Positions 5,128-12,051 of a DNA stretch of 12,051 nucleotides are shown here, piece after piece. Under the pieces are notes generated by a model. That model did no database searches and was not told where the DNA came from. It saw nothing but the letters and a program-made list of their open reading frames with translations. The translations under genes were made by a program, and so were the position numbers. Origin of the DNA: Candidatus Gallimonas intestinigallinarum (lineage in GTDB: Bacteria > Bacillota_A > Clostridia > Christensenellales > Borkfalkiaceae); contig DXBS01000140.1 of assembly GCA_019116405.1 (NCBI GenBank), positions 1-12,051 of the forward strand, in the 5' to 3' direction. Numbering within the stretch: the stretch's first letter is position 1; each line of letters begins with the position of its first letter.

Positions 5128-7299
5128 TCAAAGATGCAGGACTCTGTCCTTGATCTCCTGCGTTCTGCCCTGATTCCAGAACTGCGTTCCGATATACCCG
5201 CAGGTGCGGCGCGCGACGTTCATCTTGTTCTGATCGCGGTTATGGCAGTGCGGGCACTCCCACAAAAGCTTGCCGTCCTCCTCCACGATCTGGATCTCCC
5301 CGTCATAGCCGCACACCTGGCAATAGTCGCTCTTGGTGTTGAGCTCCGCGTACATAATATTGTCGTAGATATACTGCATGACGGCTAGCACGGCGGGGAT
5401 ATTGTCCTGCATGTTGGGCACTTCCACATAGGAGATCGCGCCGCCGGGCGAGAGCTGTTGGAACTCGCTCTCGAACTTGAGCTTGGTGAACGCATCGATC
5501 TGCTCAGAGACGTGCACATGGTAGCTGTTCGTGATATAATTCTTGTCCGTCACGCCGGGAATGACGCCGAAGCGCTTCTGCAGGCACTTCGCAAACTTAT
5601 ATGTCGTGCTCTCTAAGGGCGTGCCGTACAGCGAGAAGTCGATATTCTCCTTCGCTTTCCACTCCTTGCACTTGTCGTTCATGTGCTGCATGACGGCGAG
5701 CGCGAAGGGTTTGGCTTCCTCGTCCGTATGGCTCTTGCCCGTCATATACTTGACGCACTCATACAGCCCCGCATAGCCCAGCGAGATGGTGGAATAGCCG
5801 CCGTAGAGAAGTTTGTCGATGGGCTCCCCCTTCTTCAGGCGCGCCAGGGCGCCGTACTGCCACAGGATGGGTGCAGCATCGGAGAGCGTGCCCTTGAGGC
5901 GGTTATGACGGTACATCAGCGCTCTGTAGCACAGCTCGAGGCGCTCATCGAAGATATCCCAGAACTTCTTCTCATCCCCCTTGGAGGAGAGCGCCACATC
6001 CACAAGGTTGATCGTGACGACGCCCTGGTTGAATCTGCCGTAATACTTTGGCTTGCCGTTCTCGTCAACATAAGGCGTCAGGAAACTGCGACAGCCCATG
6101 CAGGTATAGCAGTGCCCCTCGCCGTTCTTGTCCACCTTGTACTCAAGCATCTTCTTTTCGGAGATATAGTCGGGCACCATGCGCTTTGCCGTGCACCTTG
6201 CGGCAAGTTCGGTCAGATACCAGTACTTACTGCCCTTGCGGACGTTGTCCTCCTCCAGAACATAGATGAGCTTGGGGAACGCAGGCGTCACCCAGACGCC
6301 CGCCTCGTTCTTGACGCCGCGAATACGCTGGTTGAGCGTCTCTTCGATGATGAGCGCAAGATCGGCGCGCTCCTGCTCGCTGCGCGCCTCGCCAAGATAC
6401 ATGAACACCGTGACGAAGGGCGCCTGTCCGTTGGTCGTGAGCAGCGTGACCACCTGATACTGGATGGTCTGAATGCCCTTGGCGATCTCTGCCTTCAGGC
6501 GCTTTTCCGCAATCTTGGCAATAGCGCTTTCATCGGTGGTCCCCAGCTCTGCAAGCTCTGCCGCGACGTCTGCGCGGATCTTCTGACGGCTGACGTCCAC
6601 GAAGGGCGCGAGATGCGTCAGAGAGATGCTCTGCCCGCCGTACTGATTGGAGGCGACCTGCGCGATGATCTGTGTTGCGATATTGCACGCCGTCGAGAAG
6701 GAATGCGGCTTCTCGATGAACGTGCCGGAGATGACCGTGCCGTTCTGCAGCATATCCTCGAGGTTGACGAGGTCGCAGTTGTGCATGTGCTGTGCGAAAT
6801 AGTCTGCATCATGGAAATGAATGAGCCCCGCGTCATGCGCCTCGACGATATCGGGCGGCAGCAGGATGCGGCGCGTCAGGTCCTTGGAGACCTCGCCCGC
6901 CATATAGTCGCGCTGCACGGAGTTGACGGTAGGATTCTTGTTTGAATTTTCCTGCTTGACTTCCTCGTTGTTGCATTCGATGAGCGTGAGGATCTGCGCG
7001 TCCGTCGTGTTGGAACGCCTGACGAGCGCACGCGTATAACGGTAGGTGATATATTTTCTCGCGACCGCAAACGCCTTTTGATCCATGATCTGATTTTCGA
7101 CAAAGTCCTGGATCTCCTCAACGTTGACTGCGCGGTTAAGATCGCCCGCCAGCCCCGCCACCTTGTTCGTGATGAGCGCAATCTGCTTCTCCGTCAGGCG
7201 GTTGGACTCACTGACTTCGTTGTTTGCCTTGCGGATGGCGTTTTCGATCTTTTCCAGATCGAAATCAACTTCCGTACCGTTTCTCTTGATGATCTTCAT
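5128..7299 (-). CDS. nrdD: Anaerobic (class III) ribonucleoside-triphosphate reductase
   Basis: The 723-residue enzyme reduces ribonucleoside triphosphates to dNTPs without oxygen, using a glycyl radical made by NrdG. An ATP-cone regulatory domain occupies about 1-90 (MKIIKRNGTEVDFDLEKI onward). The thiyl-radical cysteine is predicted in MGCRSFL (Cys403). A C-terminal zinc site is formed by CQVC (660-663) and CPHC (682-685), and the glycyl radical motif RTCGYIG has Gly701 near the end. Length matches the family (E. coli NrdD is about 712). I chose the ATG at 7299 because the ATP-cone begins there and AGAGGAAGG lies about ten bases upstream. An in-frame TTG at 7347 would add 16 unconserved residues. 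It is the first gene of an nrdDG operon with a near-perfect promoter and NrdR-like boxes. Confidence 0.96.
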   Translation of the reverse strand: MKIIKRNGTEVDFDLEKIENAIRKANNEVSESNRLTEKQIALITNKVAGLAGDLNRAVNVEEIQDFVENQIMDQKAFAVARKYITYRYTRALVRRSNTTDAQILTLIECNNEEVKQENSNKNPTVNSVQRDYMAGEVSKDLTRRILLPPDIVEAHDAGLIHFHDADYFAQHMHNCDLVNLEDMLQNGTVISGTFIEKPHSFSTACNIATQIIAQVASNQYGGQSISLTHLAPFVDVSRQKIRADVAAELAELGTTDESAIAKIAEKRLKAEIAKGIQTIQYQVVTLLTTNGQAPFVTVFMYLGEARSEQERADLALIIEETLNQRIRGVKNEAGVWVTPAFPKLIYVLEEDNVRKGSKYWYLTELAARCTAKRMVPDYISEKKMLEYKVDKNGEGHCYTCMGCRSFLTPYVDENGKPKYYGRFNQGVVTINLVDVALSSKGDEKKFWDIFDERLELCYRALMYRHNRLKGTLSDAAPILWQYGALARLKKGEPIDKLLYGGYSTISLGYAGLYECVKYMTGKSHTDEEAKPFALAVMQHMNDKCKEWKAKENIDFSLYGTPLESTTYKFAKCLQKRFGVIPGVTDKNYITNSYHVHVSEQIDAFTKLKFESEFQQLSPGGAISYVEVPNMQDNIPAVLAVMQYIYDNIMYAELNTKSDYCQVCGYDGEIQIVEEDGKLLWECPHCHNRDQNKMNVARRTCGYIGTQFWNQGRTQEIKDRVLHL

Positions 7300-7364
7300 A
7301 CTCTTCTGCCTTCCTCTTTTCCCCTTGTGATCGGTTGCGATCCCCAAAATGCGGGAACGCTTTT

Positions 7365-7393
7365 ATCATACTACATCTTGTGCAATTTGTCAA
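7365..7393 (-). promoter_or_regulatory. Promoter of the nrdD-nrdG operon
   Basis: The minus strand has TTGACA (7393-7388), a 17-base spacer and TATGAT (7370-7365), an almost perfect vegetative promoter. The predicted leader to the ATG at 7299 is about 58 bases. A promoter this strong suggests control by repression, and palindromes resembling NrdR boxes overlap the spacer and lie upstream. Confidence 0.85.
7368..7383 (-). promoter_or_regulatory. NrdR-box-like palindrome overlapping the nrdD promoter
   Basis: On the minus strand this reads GCACAAGATGTAGTAT, which agrees with the NrdR-box consensus ACACwATATATwGTGT at 12 of 16 positions by eye. It lies in the spacer and -10 box of the nrdD promoter, where binding of the ATP/dATP-sensing repressor NrdR would block RNA polymerase. 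Confidence 0.45.
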
Positions 7394-7400
7394 CCCCTCA

Positions 7401-7416
7401 TGCCAATATTTTGGGA
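7401..7416 (-). promoter_or_regulatory. Weak NrdR-box-like site upstream of the nrdD -35
   Basis: The minus strand reads TCCCAAAATATTGGCA, about 10 of 16 matches to the NrdR consensus, with a good CAAAATATTG core. Its start is exactly 31 bases from that of the stronger box at 7432-7447, a spacing (three helical turns) reported for tandem NrdR boxes. On its own the match is weak. Confidence 0.28.
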
Positions 7417-7454
7417 AAAAATTTCTGCCGACCACAATATCTTGTGGTCGGCAG
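7416..7454 (-). terminator. Intrinsic terminator of the PfkB-family kinase gene
   Basis: CTGCCGACCACAA (7425-7437) and TTGTGGTCGGCAG (7442-7454) form a perfect 13-bp stem with a 4-base loop. On the minus strand it is followed by AAATTTTTT (7424-7416). It lies about 100 bases after the kinase stop codon. The stretch between (7455-7552) holds no gene I can support, only a 6-bp GTGAAA/TTTCAC inverted repeat. Confidence 0.85.
7432..7447 (-). promoter_or_regulatory. NrdR-box-like palindrome upstream of nrdD, inside the kinase-gene terminator
   Basis: The minus strand reads CCACAAGATATTGTGG, which matches the NrdR consensus at 13 of 16 positions by eye. It is also the top of the terminator hairpin of the upstream kinase gene, so the palindrome has an alternative explanation. 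Distance to the promoter-overlapping box is 64 bases, about six helical turns. Confidence 0.38.
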
Positions 7455-7552
7455 ATAAGATTGTTGATGATACGGTGTGAAACATCCGGCGCAGAAATTT
7501 CACGCTAACAGGCATGTTCTGTGCAACCGGAAAGCGGCCTGCGCCTACGCCT

Positions 7553-8479
7553 TTATTTCAGTTCCGTAACGCTGAGGCTCGCGTAGATCTCGTCGTACTT
7601 CGCCTTGGTGAAGGAGATGGTATTGAACGTCGTGACGGTCGCCGTCCCAGCGGCTACACCCGCGCGCAGGATATCAGGAAGGTCCGCGCCATCTTTGAGC
7701 ATAGTTGCGGCAGCGGCGACCATAGCATCGCCCGCGCCGACCGTAGAATTGACGGCGACATTTATGCTCTTGCAGTAGTAGTTTTTCGTCCCGTTGGTAA
7801 TGACTGCGCCGTCCTTCCCGAGGGATAAAAGCACGATCTTTGCGCCGCGGTCGAGGAGTTCATGACAGCCGGCGAGCATATCGTCCTTATCCTTGAACTC
7901 TCTGCCCAGCGTATCCTGCAGTTCCTCAAGATTGGGCTTGACGAGGTCTACGCCCGCTTCCAGCGCCGCAAACATCTTTGCCCCCTCAGTATCGACGATG
8001 CGCAGAGACTTCGGGTCCACGGTGCGGAAAATTTCACGGTAGTAGCTGTTGTCCACGCCGCGCGGCAGACCGCCGGAGACGACCGTTACGTCCGAACGGG
8101 AGGAAAAATTGCGGATCATGTGCAGAAGTTCGCCGAGCTTCTCGCTTGCGACCTGCCCACCCACGTCGTTGACCTCCGTCAGCATGGACTTCTTGTCGAT
8201 AAACTTATAGTTCTCGCGCACCCTGCCACTGTTCCAGACGAATGCAAACGGAACGCCCTCCTTGTCCAGCGCACGCTCAAACATGGAGCCGTTCTCATTG
8301 TACATAAACCCTGTCGCGTACGCCTGACCGCCCAGCCTTGCAACGCCGATCGCAACATTGAGCGCCTTTCCGGCGAAGGACAGCGTCTTGTTTTTGACAA
8401 TGTTTACCTTGCCGACGTTGAGCGAATCCAGCTCGATCGTGACATCCACGCACGGACTCATACAAACTGTTAGAATCAT
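7553..8479 (-). CDS. PfkB-family sugar-phosphate kinase, 1-phosphofructokinase/tagatose-6-phosphate kinase type
   Basis: The 308-residue PfkB-fold kinase should transfer phosphate from ATP to a phosphorylated ketohexose such as fructose 1-phosphate or tagatose 6-phosphate in the cytoplasm. FruK/LacC hallmarks are the start MILTVCMSPCVD, SGGLPRGV (135-142), KPNLEEL (181-187), and the anion-hole and catalytic motif STVGAGDA (245-252) with Asp251 as base. The substrate-binding region reads FAGKALNVA rather than the usual GGKGxNVA, so one conserved glycine is replaced. The ATG at 8479 is preferred over a TTG six bases upstream because AGGGGG is then eight bases away. It has its own strong promoter and terminator. 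No fructose PTS or DeoR regulator is in the window, so the substrate is undecided. Confidence 0.88.
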   Translation of the reverse strand: MILTVCMSPCVDVTIELDSLNVGKVNIVKNKTLSFAGKALNVAIGVARLGGQAYATGFMYNENGSMFERALDKEGVPFAFVWNSGRVRENYKFIDKKSMLTEVNDVGGQVASEKLGELLHMIRNFSSRSDVTVVSGGLPRGVDNSYYREIFRTVDPKSLRIVDTEGAKMFAALEAGVDLVKPNLEELQDTLGREFKDKDDMLAGCHELLDRGAKIVLLSLGKDGAVITNGTKNYYCKSINVAVNSTVGAGDAMVAAAATMLKDGADLPDILRAGVAAGTATVTTFNTISFTKAKYDEIYASLSVTELK

Positions 8480-8542
8480 GGACAAATCCCCCTGCCTGCC
8501 GCTTACCTGATGGCAGCGTTATTGTACATTTTGAATACAGAT

Positions 8543-8571
8543 ATTATAATATGAATTTGTGGAAATTTCAA
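8543..8571 (-). promoter_or_regulatory. Promoter of the PfkB-family kinase gene
   Basis: TTGAAA (8571-8566), a 17-base spacer and TATAAT (8548-8543) on the minus strand make a near-consensus vegetative promoter. The leader is about 57 bases and ends in the AGGGGG ribosome site. Confidence 0.82.
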
Positions 8572-8591
8572 GAGCAAGCAGGAAAATTGTT

Positions 8592-8617
8592 GCAGAAAAA
8601 TCGCTCTTTTTGTCTGC
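8592..8617 (-). terminator. Weak hairpin after pfkA, possible terminator
   Basis: GCAGAAAAA (8592-8600) can pair with TTTTGTCTGC (8608-8617) with one bulged base and a loop of about 7. On the minus strand it is followed by AACAATTTTCC, a poor T-tract. It lies 7 bases after the pfkA stop codon. It may terminate inefficiently; the call is weak. Confidence 0.3.
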
Positions 8618-8624
8618 GGGTAAA

Positions 8625-9587
8625 TCACATGGAGATCATCTGCAAGGTCTCATACAGTTCATAGTTGAACTTCTTTTTCATCGAGACCGCTTCAATGATG
8701 TCCATATCAATGATTTCGTTCTTGTGGATGCCGACGACACGGTTGCCGATGCCGTCCTTCAGAAGGCGCACGGCCTTGTTGCCAAACTGCGCCGCAAGCA
8801 TTCTGTCCGCCATCGAGGGCGAGCCGCCGCGCTGGACGTGCCCGATGCAGGTGGAGCGCACGGAATAGGTCGTGACCTCCTGCAATTCGCGCGCAAACTT
8901 TTCTGCGCTCGTGACGCCCTCCGCAACGATAATGATATTGGAGTGCTTGCCGTTGGCGCGCGAGCGGTTGACGCGCATGACGATGTCGTCGAGATTATAG
9001 GAAATTTCAGGCACGACGATGATCTCCGCGCCCGAAGCGATCCCCGCATACAGCGCGACATCACCGCAATGTCTGCCCATGACCTCCACGACGGAGATGC
9101 GCTCGTGCGAGTTCATCGTGTCGCGCAGCTTGTTGATGATCTCAAGGCAGGTATTGACCGCCGTATCGAAGCCGAGCGTATAGTCGGTGTATTCCAGATC
9201 GTTATCGATGGTCCCGGGGATGCCGATGGTCGGAATGCCGTAGTCCTCCGTCAGGCACTTTGCCCCGCGGAAGGAACCATCGCCGCCGATGACGACGAGC
9301 CCTTCAATCCCGCGGCGCTCCAGCGTCGCGACGGCCTGTTTCTGCCCGTCCACCGTCAGCATCTCCAGACAGCGCGCGGTGCGCAGCTTGGTGCCGCCCC
9401 TTTGCACGATATCGGAGACGGAACGCATCTCCATGGGCATCATCTGATCTTCAATGAGTCCCGCATACCCGCGTTCGATGCCATACACTTCCATTCCGAA
9501 ATAGATCGCCGTTCTGACGACTGCACGGATCGCCGCATTCATGCCGGGCGCATCACCGCCGCTCGTTAAAAGTCCGATTCGTTTCAT
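8625..9587 (-). CDS. pfkA: ATP-dependent 6-phosphofructokinase
   Basis: The 320-residue cytoplasmic enzyme phosphorylates fructose 6-phosphate to fructose 1,6-bisphosphate, the committed step of glycolysis. The N-terminus MKRIGLLTSGGDAPGMNAAIR is the family signature. The nucleotide loop GGDGS (101-105) has Gly104, which marks the ATP-using rather than the pyrophosphate-using type. PGTIDND (124-130) carries the catalytic Asp128, and MGRHCGD (170-176) and GHVQRGG (249-255) bind the substrate. Length matches the usual 319-320 residues of bacterial PfkA. The ATG is preceded by GGAGG with ideal spacing. It follows dnaE on the same strand, an order common in Firmicutes, but a TATAAT box in the 102-base gap suggests separate transcription. 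Confidence 0.97.
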   Translation of the reverse strand: MKRIGLLTSGGDAPGMNAAIRAVVRTAIYFGMEVYGIERGYAGLIEDQMMPMEMRSVSDIVQRGGTKLRTARCLEMLTVDGQKQAVATLERRGIEGLVVIGGDGSFRGAKCLTEDYGIPTIGIPGTIDNDLEYTDYTLGFDTAVNTCLEIINKLRDTMNSHERISVVEVMGRHCGDVALYAGIASGAEIIVVPEISYNLDDIVMRVNRSRANGKHSNIIIVAEGVTSAEKFARELQEVTTYSVRSTCIGHVQRGGSPSMADRMLAAQFGNKAVRLLKDGIGNRVVGIHKNEIIDMDIIEAVSMKKKFNYELYETLQMISM

Positions 9588-9625
9588 CGACTTCCTCCAT
9601 AATCCTGTTATTACGCACGGATACC

Positions 9626-9654
9626 ATTATAGCAAATATTTTGCGAAAAGGGAA
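9626..9654 (-). promoter_or_regulatory. Probable pfkA promoter
   Basis: The minus strand has a perfect TATAAT (9631-9626) with a weak -35, TTCCCT (9654-9649), at 17 bases. The predicted leader is about 33 bases. No clear terminator separates dnaE from this promoter, only A/T-rich sequence, so some dnaE read-through is likely. Confidence 0.55.
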
Positions 9655-9689
9655 CTTCTTTTTTAACTTTTTTCAGAAAACTTTTGCAA

Positions 9690-12051
9690 TTATACGAGCT
9701 TGATGCATTCATCGGGCAAAAAGGAGCGAAGCTCCGCCATAAGCGCACGCGAAAGGTGCACCGAGAACTCAAAACGTTTGTCCGCATGCAAAATCTTTGT
9801 CCTGATATCCCCCTCGTAAGAGAGGATGGTTTCGATCATCTCTTCAAAGTCCGGCTCGGGAAGTTTTCTCGCGTCCAGCCAGAGGACCTGTTCCTGCAGC
9901 GCAGGTGCATCCTCGTGCTGTTTTTCTTCGGGCGTGACAAATTCGGTGAGGTTGTCCAGAATGATGCAGGGCAGTTTTTCGGACGGGATATCGATCCTGC
10001 CCGAGACGCGCACGACGGCGTCATGCTTTAGGTGGGACTTGATCTTGTCGTAGATGCGCGGGAAGGCGACGCATTCCACGCTGCCGTACAGGTCCTCGAT
10101 CGTGATGAACGCCATGATGGTGCCGCTCTTTGTATTGATCTTGCGCACCGCAGCGACGATGCCGCCCATCGTGACTTTATCGTCGATTTTGATCTGATGA
10201 TAGGTCCTGTCCCCCGTCTCCTCGTCCTCTTCGTAGTCCGCCAGCAGCCCCGTATGGAAATTGCAGTCGGTAAAGTGCGCGGCGTATGCGCCGAAGGGAT
10301 GCCCGCTGACATACACGCCCAGCACCGATTTTTCGCGGGAGAGCTTTTCCGTCGTGTCCCATTCGGAGATATCGGGAAAGTTCGCCTTGGGCGCTTCCTC
10401 CTGAATGATATCGCCGAACAGCGACATCTGCGCGCTCATCTTCTGCTTGTCGATGGCGGCGAGGCGCTTCATCAGCTCTTCGTAGACCGCTTCGTACTGG
10501 CTGCGCCTCTTACCCATGGAATCAAATGCGCCGCCGAAGATGAGGCTCTCCACCATCTTCTTGTTGACATAGCGGATGCAGCGCATCAGGAAGTCAGGGA
10601 AATCCTTGAAAAGTCCGTTCTGTTCCCGCTCCTCGATGACTTTTTCCATCGCGGCAATCCCCACGCCGCGCAGTGCGCACAGCCCGAAGCGGAGCCCGTC
10701 GCCCTGAACGGAGAAGTACGCCTTAGACTTGTTGACGTCGGGCGGATAGACCGCAATGTTCTTCTCCTTCATGTAGATGACGTACTTCGCGATCTCATCG
10801 ATCTTGTCGATGCGGTTGTTGAGCACGCCCGCGAGGAATTCCTTGGGATAGTACTTTTTGAGATATGCCGTCTGATAGGTGACGACGGCATATGCCGCCG
10901 CGTGCGACTTGTTGAAGGCGTAGGATGCGAAGCTCTCCATCTTGGCGAACAGCTCCGCACTGACCTCGGGCGGGATTCCCTTGGCGATGCAGCCCGCGAT
11001 ATTGCCGCCCTTGTCGAGATCGCCGTAGATGAACTTGTCCTTTTGCGCCATCAGTTCGGAGCGGTGCTTCTTCGCCATGGCGCGGCGCACAAGGTCTGCC
11101 TGACCAAGCGAATAGCCCGCAAGGTTCTGGAAGATCTGCATGACCTGCTCCTGATAGATGATGACGCCGTACGTCTTTTCAAGGATGGGCTTTAAGAGCG
11201 GGGTCAGGTAGGTGATCTTGTCCGGCTCGGCGCGGTTTCGCAGATACTCCGGGATGAAGTCCATGGGACCGGGGCGGTAGAGCGAGATGCCTGCGATGAG
11301 GTCCTCAAGGCAGGTCGGCTGGAGCTGCTTCATGAAGCGCTTCATGCCGCCCTGTTCAAGCTGGAACACGGCGTCCGTATCCCCTTCCGAGATGAGCTGA
11401 TAGGCCCCCGGGTCGTTGCACTCCTGCCCGAACGTGATCGTCTTTCCAGTGTCCTCCAGGATATAATCGAGCGTCTTTTTGATATCGGTGAGCGTCGTGA
11501 GCGCCAGGAAGTCCATCTTGAGCATACCGATGGACTCCACTTCCTTCATGTCGAACTGCGTGGTGATATCCTCGCCGTTTCTGGAGAGCGGGACATTGTC
11601 CGCGATCTTCTTGCGGCAGATGACGACGCCCGCAGCATGCATGGACGTGTTGCGCGGCATGCCCTCGAGCTTTAAGCCCATGTCGATGACGCGCTTGAGC
11701 TGTGCATCCGACTCGTATATCTCGATGAACTCTGGGTTGCGCTTGCTCTCCTGATCGGCGAGCTTTTTCAAGGCCTCATCGTGCTGATCGGGGTCATTTT
11801 CCGTCTCCTGCACCTTCTTGCGGCACTTTTCAATGTTCAGCCCCAACAGTTCGCGGATGGTGGATTTGCCGTCCATCAGCTTGGTGACGCGGTCGGTGTC
11901 CGAATAGGGAACGCTCATGACGCGCCCCACGTCCTTGATGACTGCGCGCGAGGCGAGCGTACCGAAGGTCACGATCTGCGCGACGTTCTCGGGATGATAC
12001 CTCCGGCGGACATATTCAATGGTTTCTCCTCTCCTTGCCGTGCAGAAGTCG
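9690..12051 (-). CDS. dnaE: DNA polymerase III alpha subunit, C-terminal 786 residues (5' end beyond window)
   Basis: The frame stays open to the window edge, beginning DFCTARRGETIEYVRRRYHPE, so the GTG at 11972 is an internal valine codon and not a start. This is the replicative polymerase catalytic subunit. The first visible Asp is the DFC aspartate of the PDxDxDF metal site, and the third catalytic Asp lies in LKMDFLAL (codon 11513-11511). Finger and tandem helix-hairpin-helix regions follow (YPPDVNKSKAYF, ALRGVGIAAMEKV). QMSLFG (10430-10413) fits the sliding-clamp binding motif, and an OB-fold segment (VTMGGIVAAVRKI, MAFITIEDLYGSVE) lies near the C-terminus. The PHP domain and the first catalytic aspartate lie outside. 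No frameshift or stop interrupts the part seen. It ends at a TAA, 102 bases before pfkA. Confidence 0.97.
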   Translation of the reverse strand, partial: DFCTARRGETIEYVRRRYHPENVAQIVTFGTLASRAVIKDVGRVMSVPYSDTDRVTKLMDGKSTIRELLGLNIEKCRKKVQETENDPDQHDEALKKLADQESKRNPEFIEIYESDAQLKRVIDMGLKLEGMPRNTSMHAAGVVICRKKIADNVPLSRNGEDITTQFDMKEVESIGMLKMDFLALTTLTDIKKTLDYILEDTGKTITFGQECNDPGAYQLISEGDTDAVFQLEQGGMKRFMKQLQPTCLEDLIAGISLYRPGPMDFIPEYLRNRAEPDKITYLTPLLKPILEKTYGVIIYQEQVMQIFQNLAGYSLGQADLVRRAMAKKHRSELMAQKDKFIYGDLDKGGNIAGCIAKGIPPEVSAELFAKMESFASYAFNKSHAAAYAVVTYQTAYLKKYYPKEFLAGVLNNRIDKIDEIAKYVIYMKEKNIAVYPPDVNKSKAYFSVQGDGLRFGLCALRGVGIAAMEKVIEEREQNGLFKDFPDFLMRCIRYVNKKMVESLIFGGAFDSMGKRRSQYEAVYEELMKRLAAIDKQKMSAQMSLFGDIIQEEAPKANFPDISEWDTTEKLSREKSVLGVYVSGHPFGAYAAHFTDCNFHTGLLADYEEDEETGDRTYHQIKIDDKVTMGGIVAAVRKINTKSGTIMAFITIEDLYGSVECVAFPRIYDKIKSHLKHDAVVRVSGRIDIPSEKLPCIILDNLTEFVTPEEKQHEDAPALQEQVLWLDARKLPEPDFEEMIETILSYEGDIRTKILHADKRFEFSVHLSRALMAELRSFLPDECIKLV

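Noticed and set aside
5683..6945. 420-codon open frame on the plus strand opposite nrdD
   Set aside because: It lies wholly antisense to a protein with full-length family motifs. Its translation shows no recognisable domain, and such frames are expected opposite GC-biased codons.
7299..7347. Upstream in-frame TTG start for nrdD (16 more residues)
   Set aside because: The extra residues are not part of the ATP-cone, and a good ribosome site fits the ATG at 7299.
8479..8485. TTG start two codons before the kinase ATG
   Set aside because: The AGGGGG ribosome site would be only about three bases away; it fits the ATG at 8479.
8559..9569. 336-codon plus-strand frame opposite pfkA
   Set aside because: Antisense shadow of a complete, textbook PfkA; no ribosome site or domain.
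9655..9689. Possible dnaE terminator in the A/T-rich gap
   Set aside because: The short complementary pieces lack G/C pairs and I could not draw a stable stem.
10032..11195. 387-codon plus-strand frame opposite dnaE
   Set aside because: Antisense to intact DNA polymerase III alpha with all motifs; composition (Asp, His, Leu, Val, Arg) is typical of a shadow frame.
11970..11972. GTG as the start of the DNA polymerase gene
   Set aside because: The open frame continues upstream to the window edge with conserved polymerase residues (DFC onward), so this is an internal valine.

Overview
The window reads as a chromosomal stretch of an anaerobic member of the Bacillota, most likely class Clostridia. 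The evidence is an oxygen-sensitive class III ribonucleotide reductase, vegetative promoters with textbook TTGACA/TATAAT boxes in AT-rich gaps, strong GGAGG-type ribosome binding sites, many hairpin-plus-T terminators, and the neighbourhood of dnaE and pfkA that is common in Firmicutes. Coding DNA is clearly GC-richer than the gaps. The genus cannot be fixed from the sequence. Every gene I accept lies on the minus strand, so transcription runs from high to low coordinates.

Right part (12051 to about 7553): the C-terminal two-thirds of dnaE, cut by the window edge; pfkA (ATP-dependent 6-phosphofructokinase) with its own promoter; then a PfkB-family sugar-phosphate kinase of the FruK/LacC type with a very good promoter and a strong terminator. 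Middle (7450 to 4560): an nrdD-nrdG operon with an excellent promoter, overlapped and preceded by palindromes that resemble NrdR boxes, ending in a strong terminator. Next comes a separately promoted M29 metallo-aminopeptidase (4484-3258).

Left part (3260 to 1): a two-gene operon of CobW-type GTPases. The first is a metallochaperone-like protein with a CxCC motif and a long His/Cys/Asp tract. The second has a CobW-like N-terminus without CxCC, fused to a C-terminal domain that looks like the C-terminus of YcgQ (DUF1980/TIGR03943). The operon promoter sits inside a perfect 12-bp inverted repeat. A terminator and a tightly placed extended -10 promoter follow, then a compact RsmB/NSUN-type RNA cytosine-5 methyltransferase, apparently on a leaderless mRNA. 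The last 140 bases are AT-rich and look like the end of an IS30-family insertion sequence, with the first eight codons of its transposase running off the window.

Most of the window is housekeeping: DNA replication, glycolysis, dNTP supply, rRNA or tRNA methylation and peptide breakdown. The parts most worth a second look are the CobW/CobW-DUF1980 pair with its unusual operator, the hairpin at the IS end that would hide the transposase start codon in read-through transcripts, the NrdR-like sites at nrdD, and the leaderless methyltransferase promoter. I found no CRISPR array, tRNA, rRNA, phage or obvious defence system. No gene-free stretch exceeds 300 bases.
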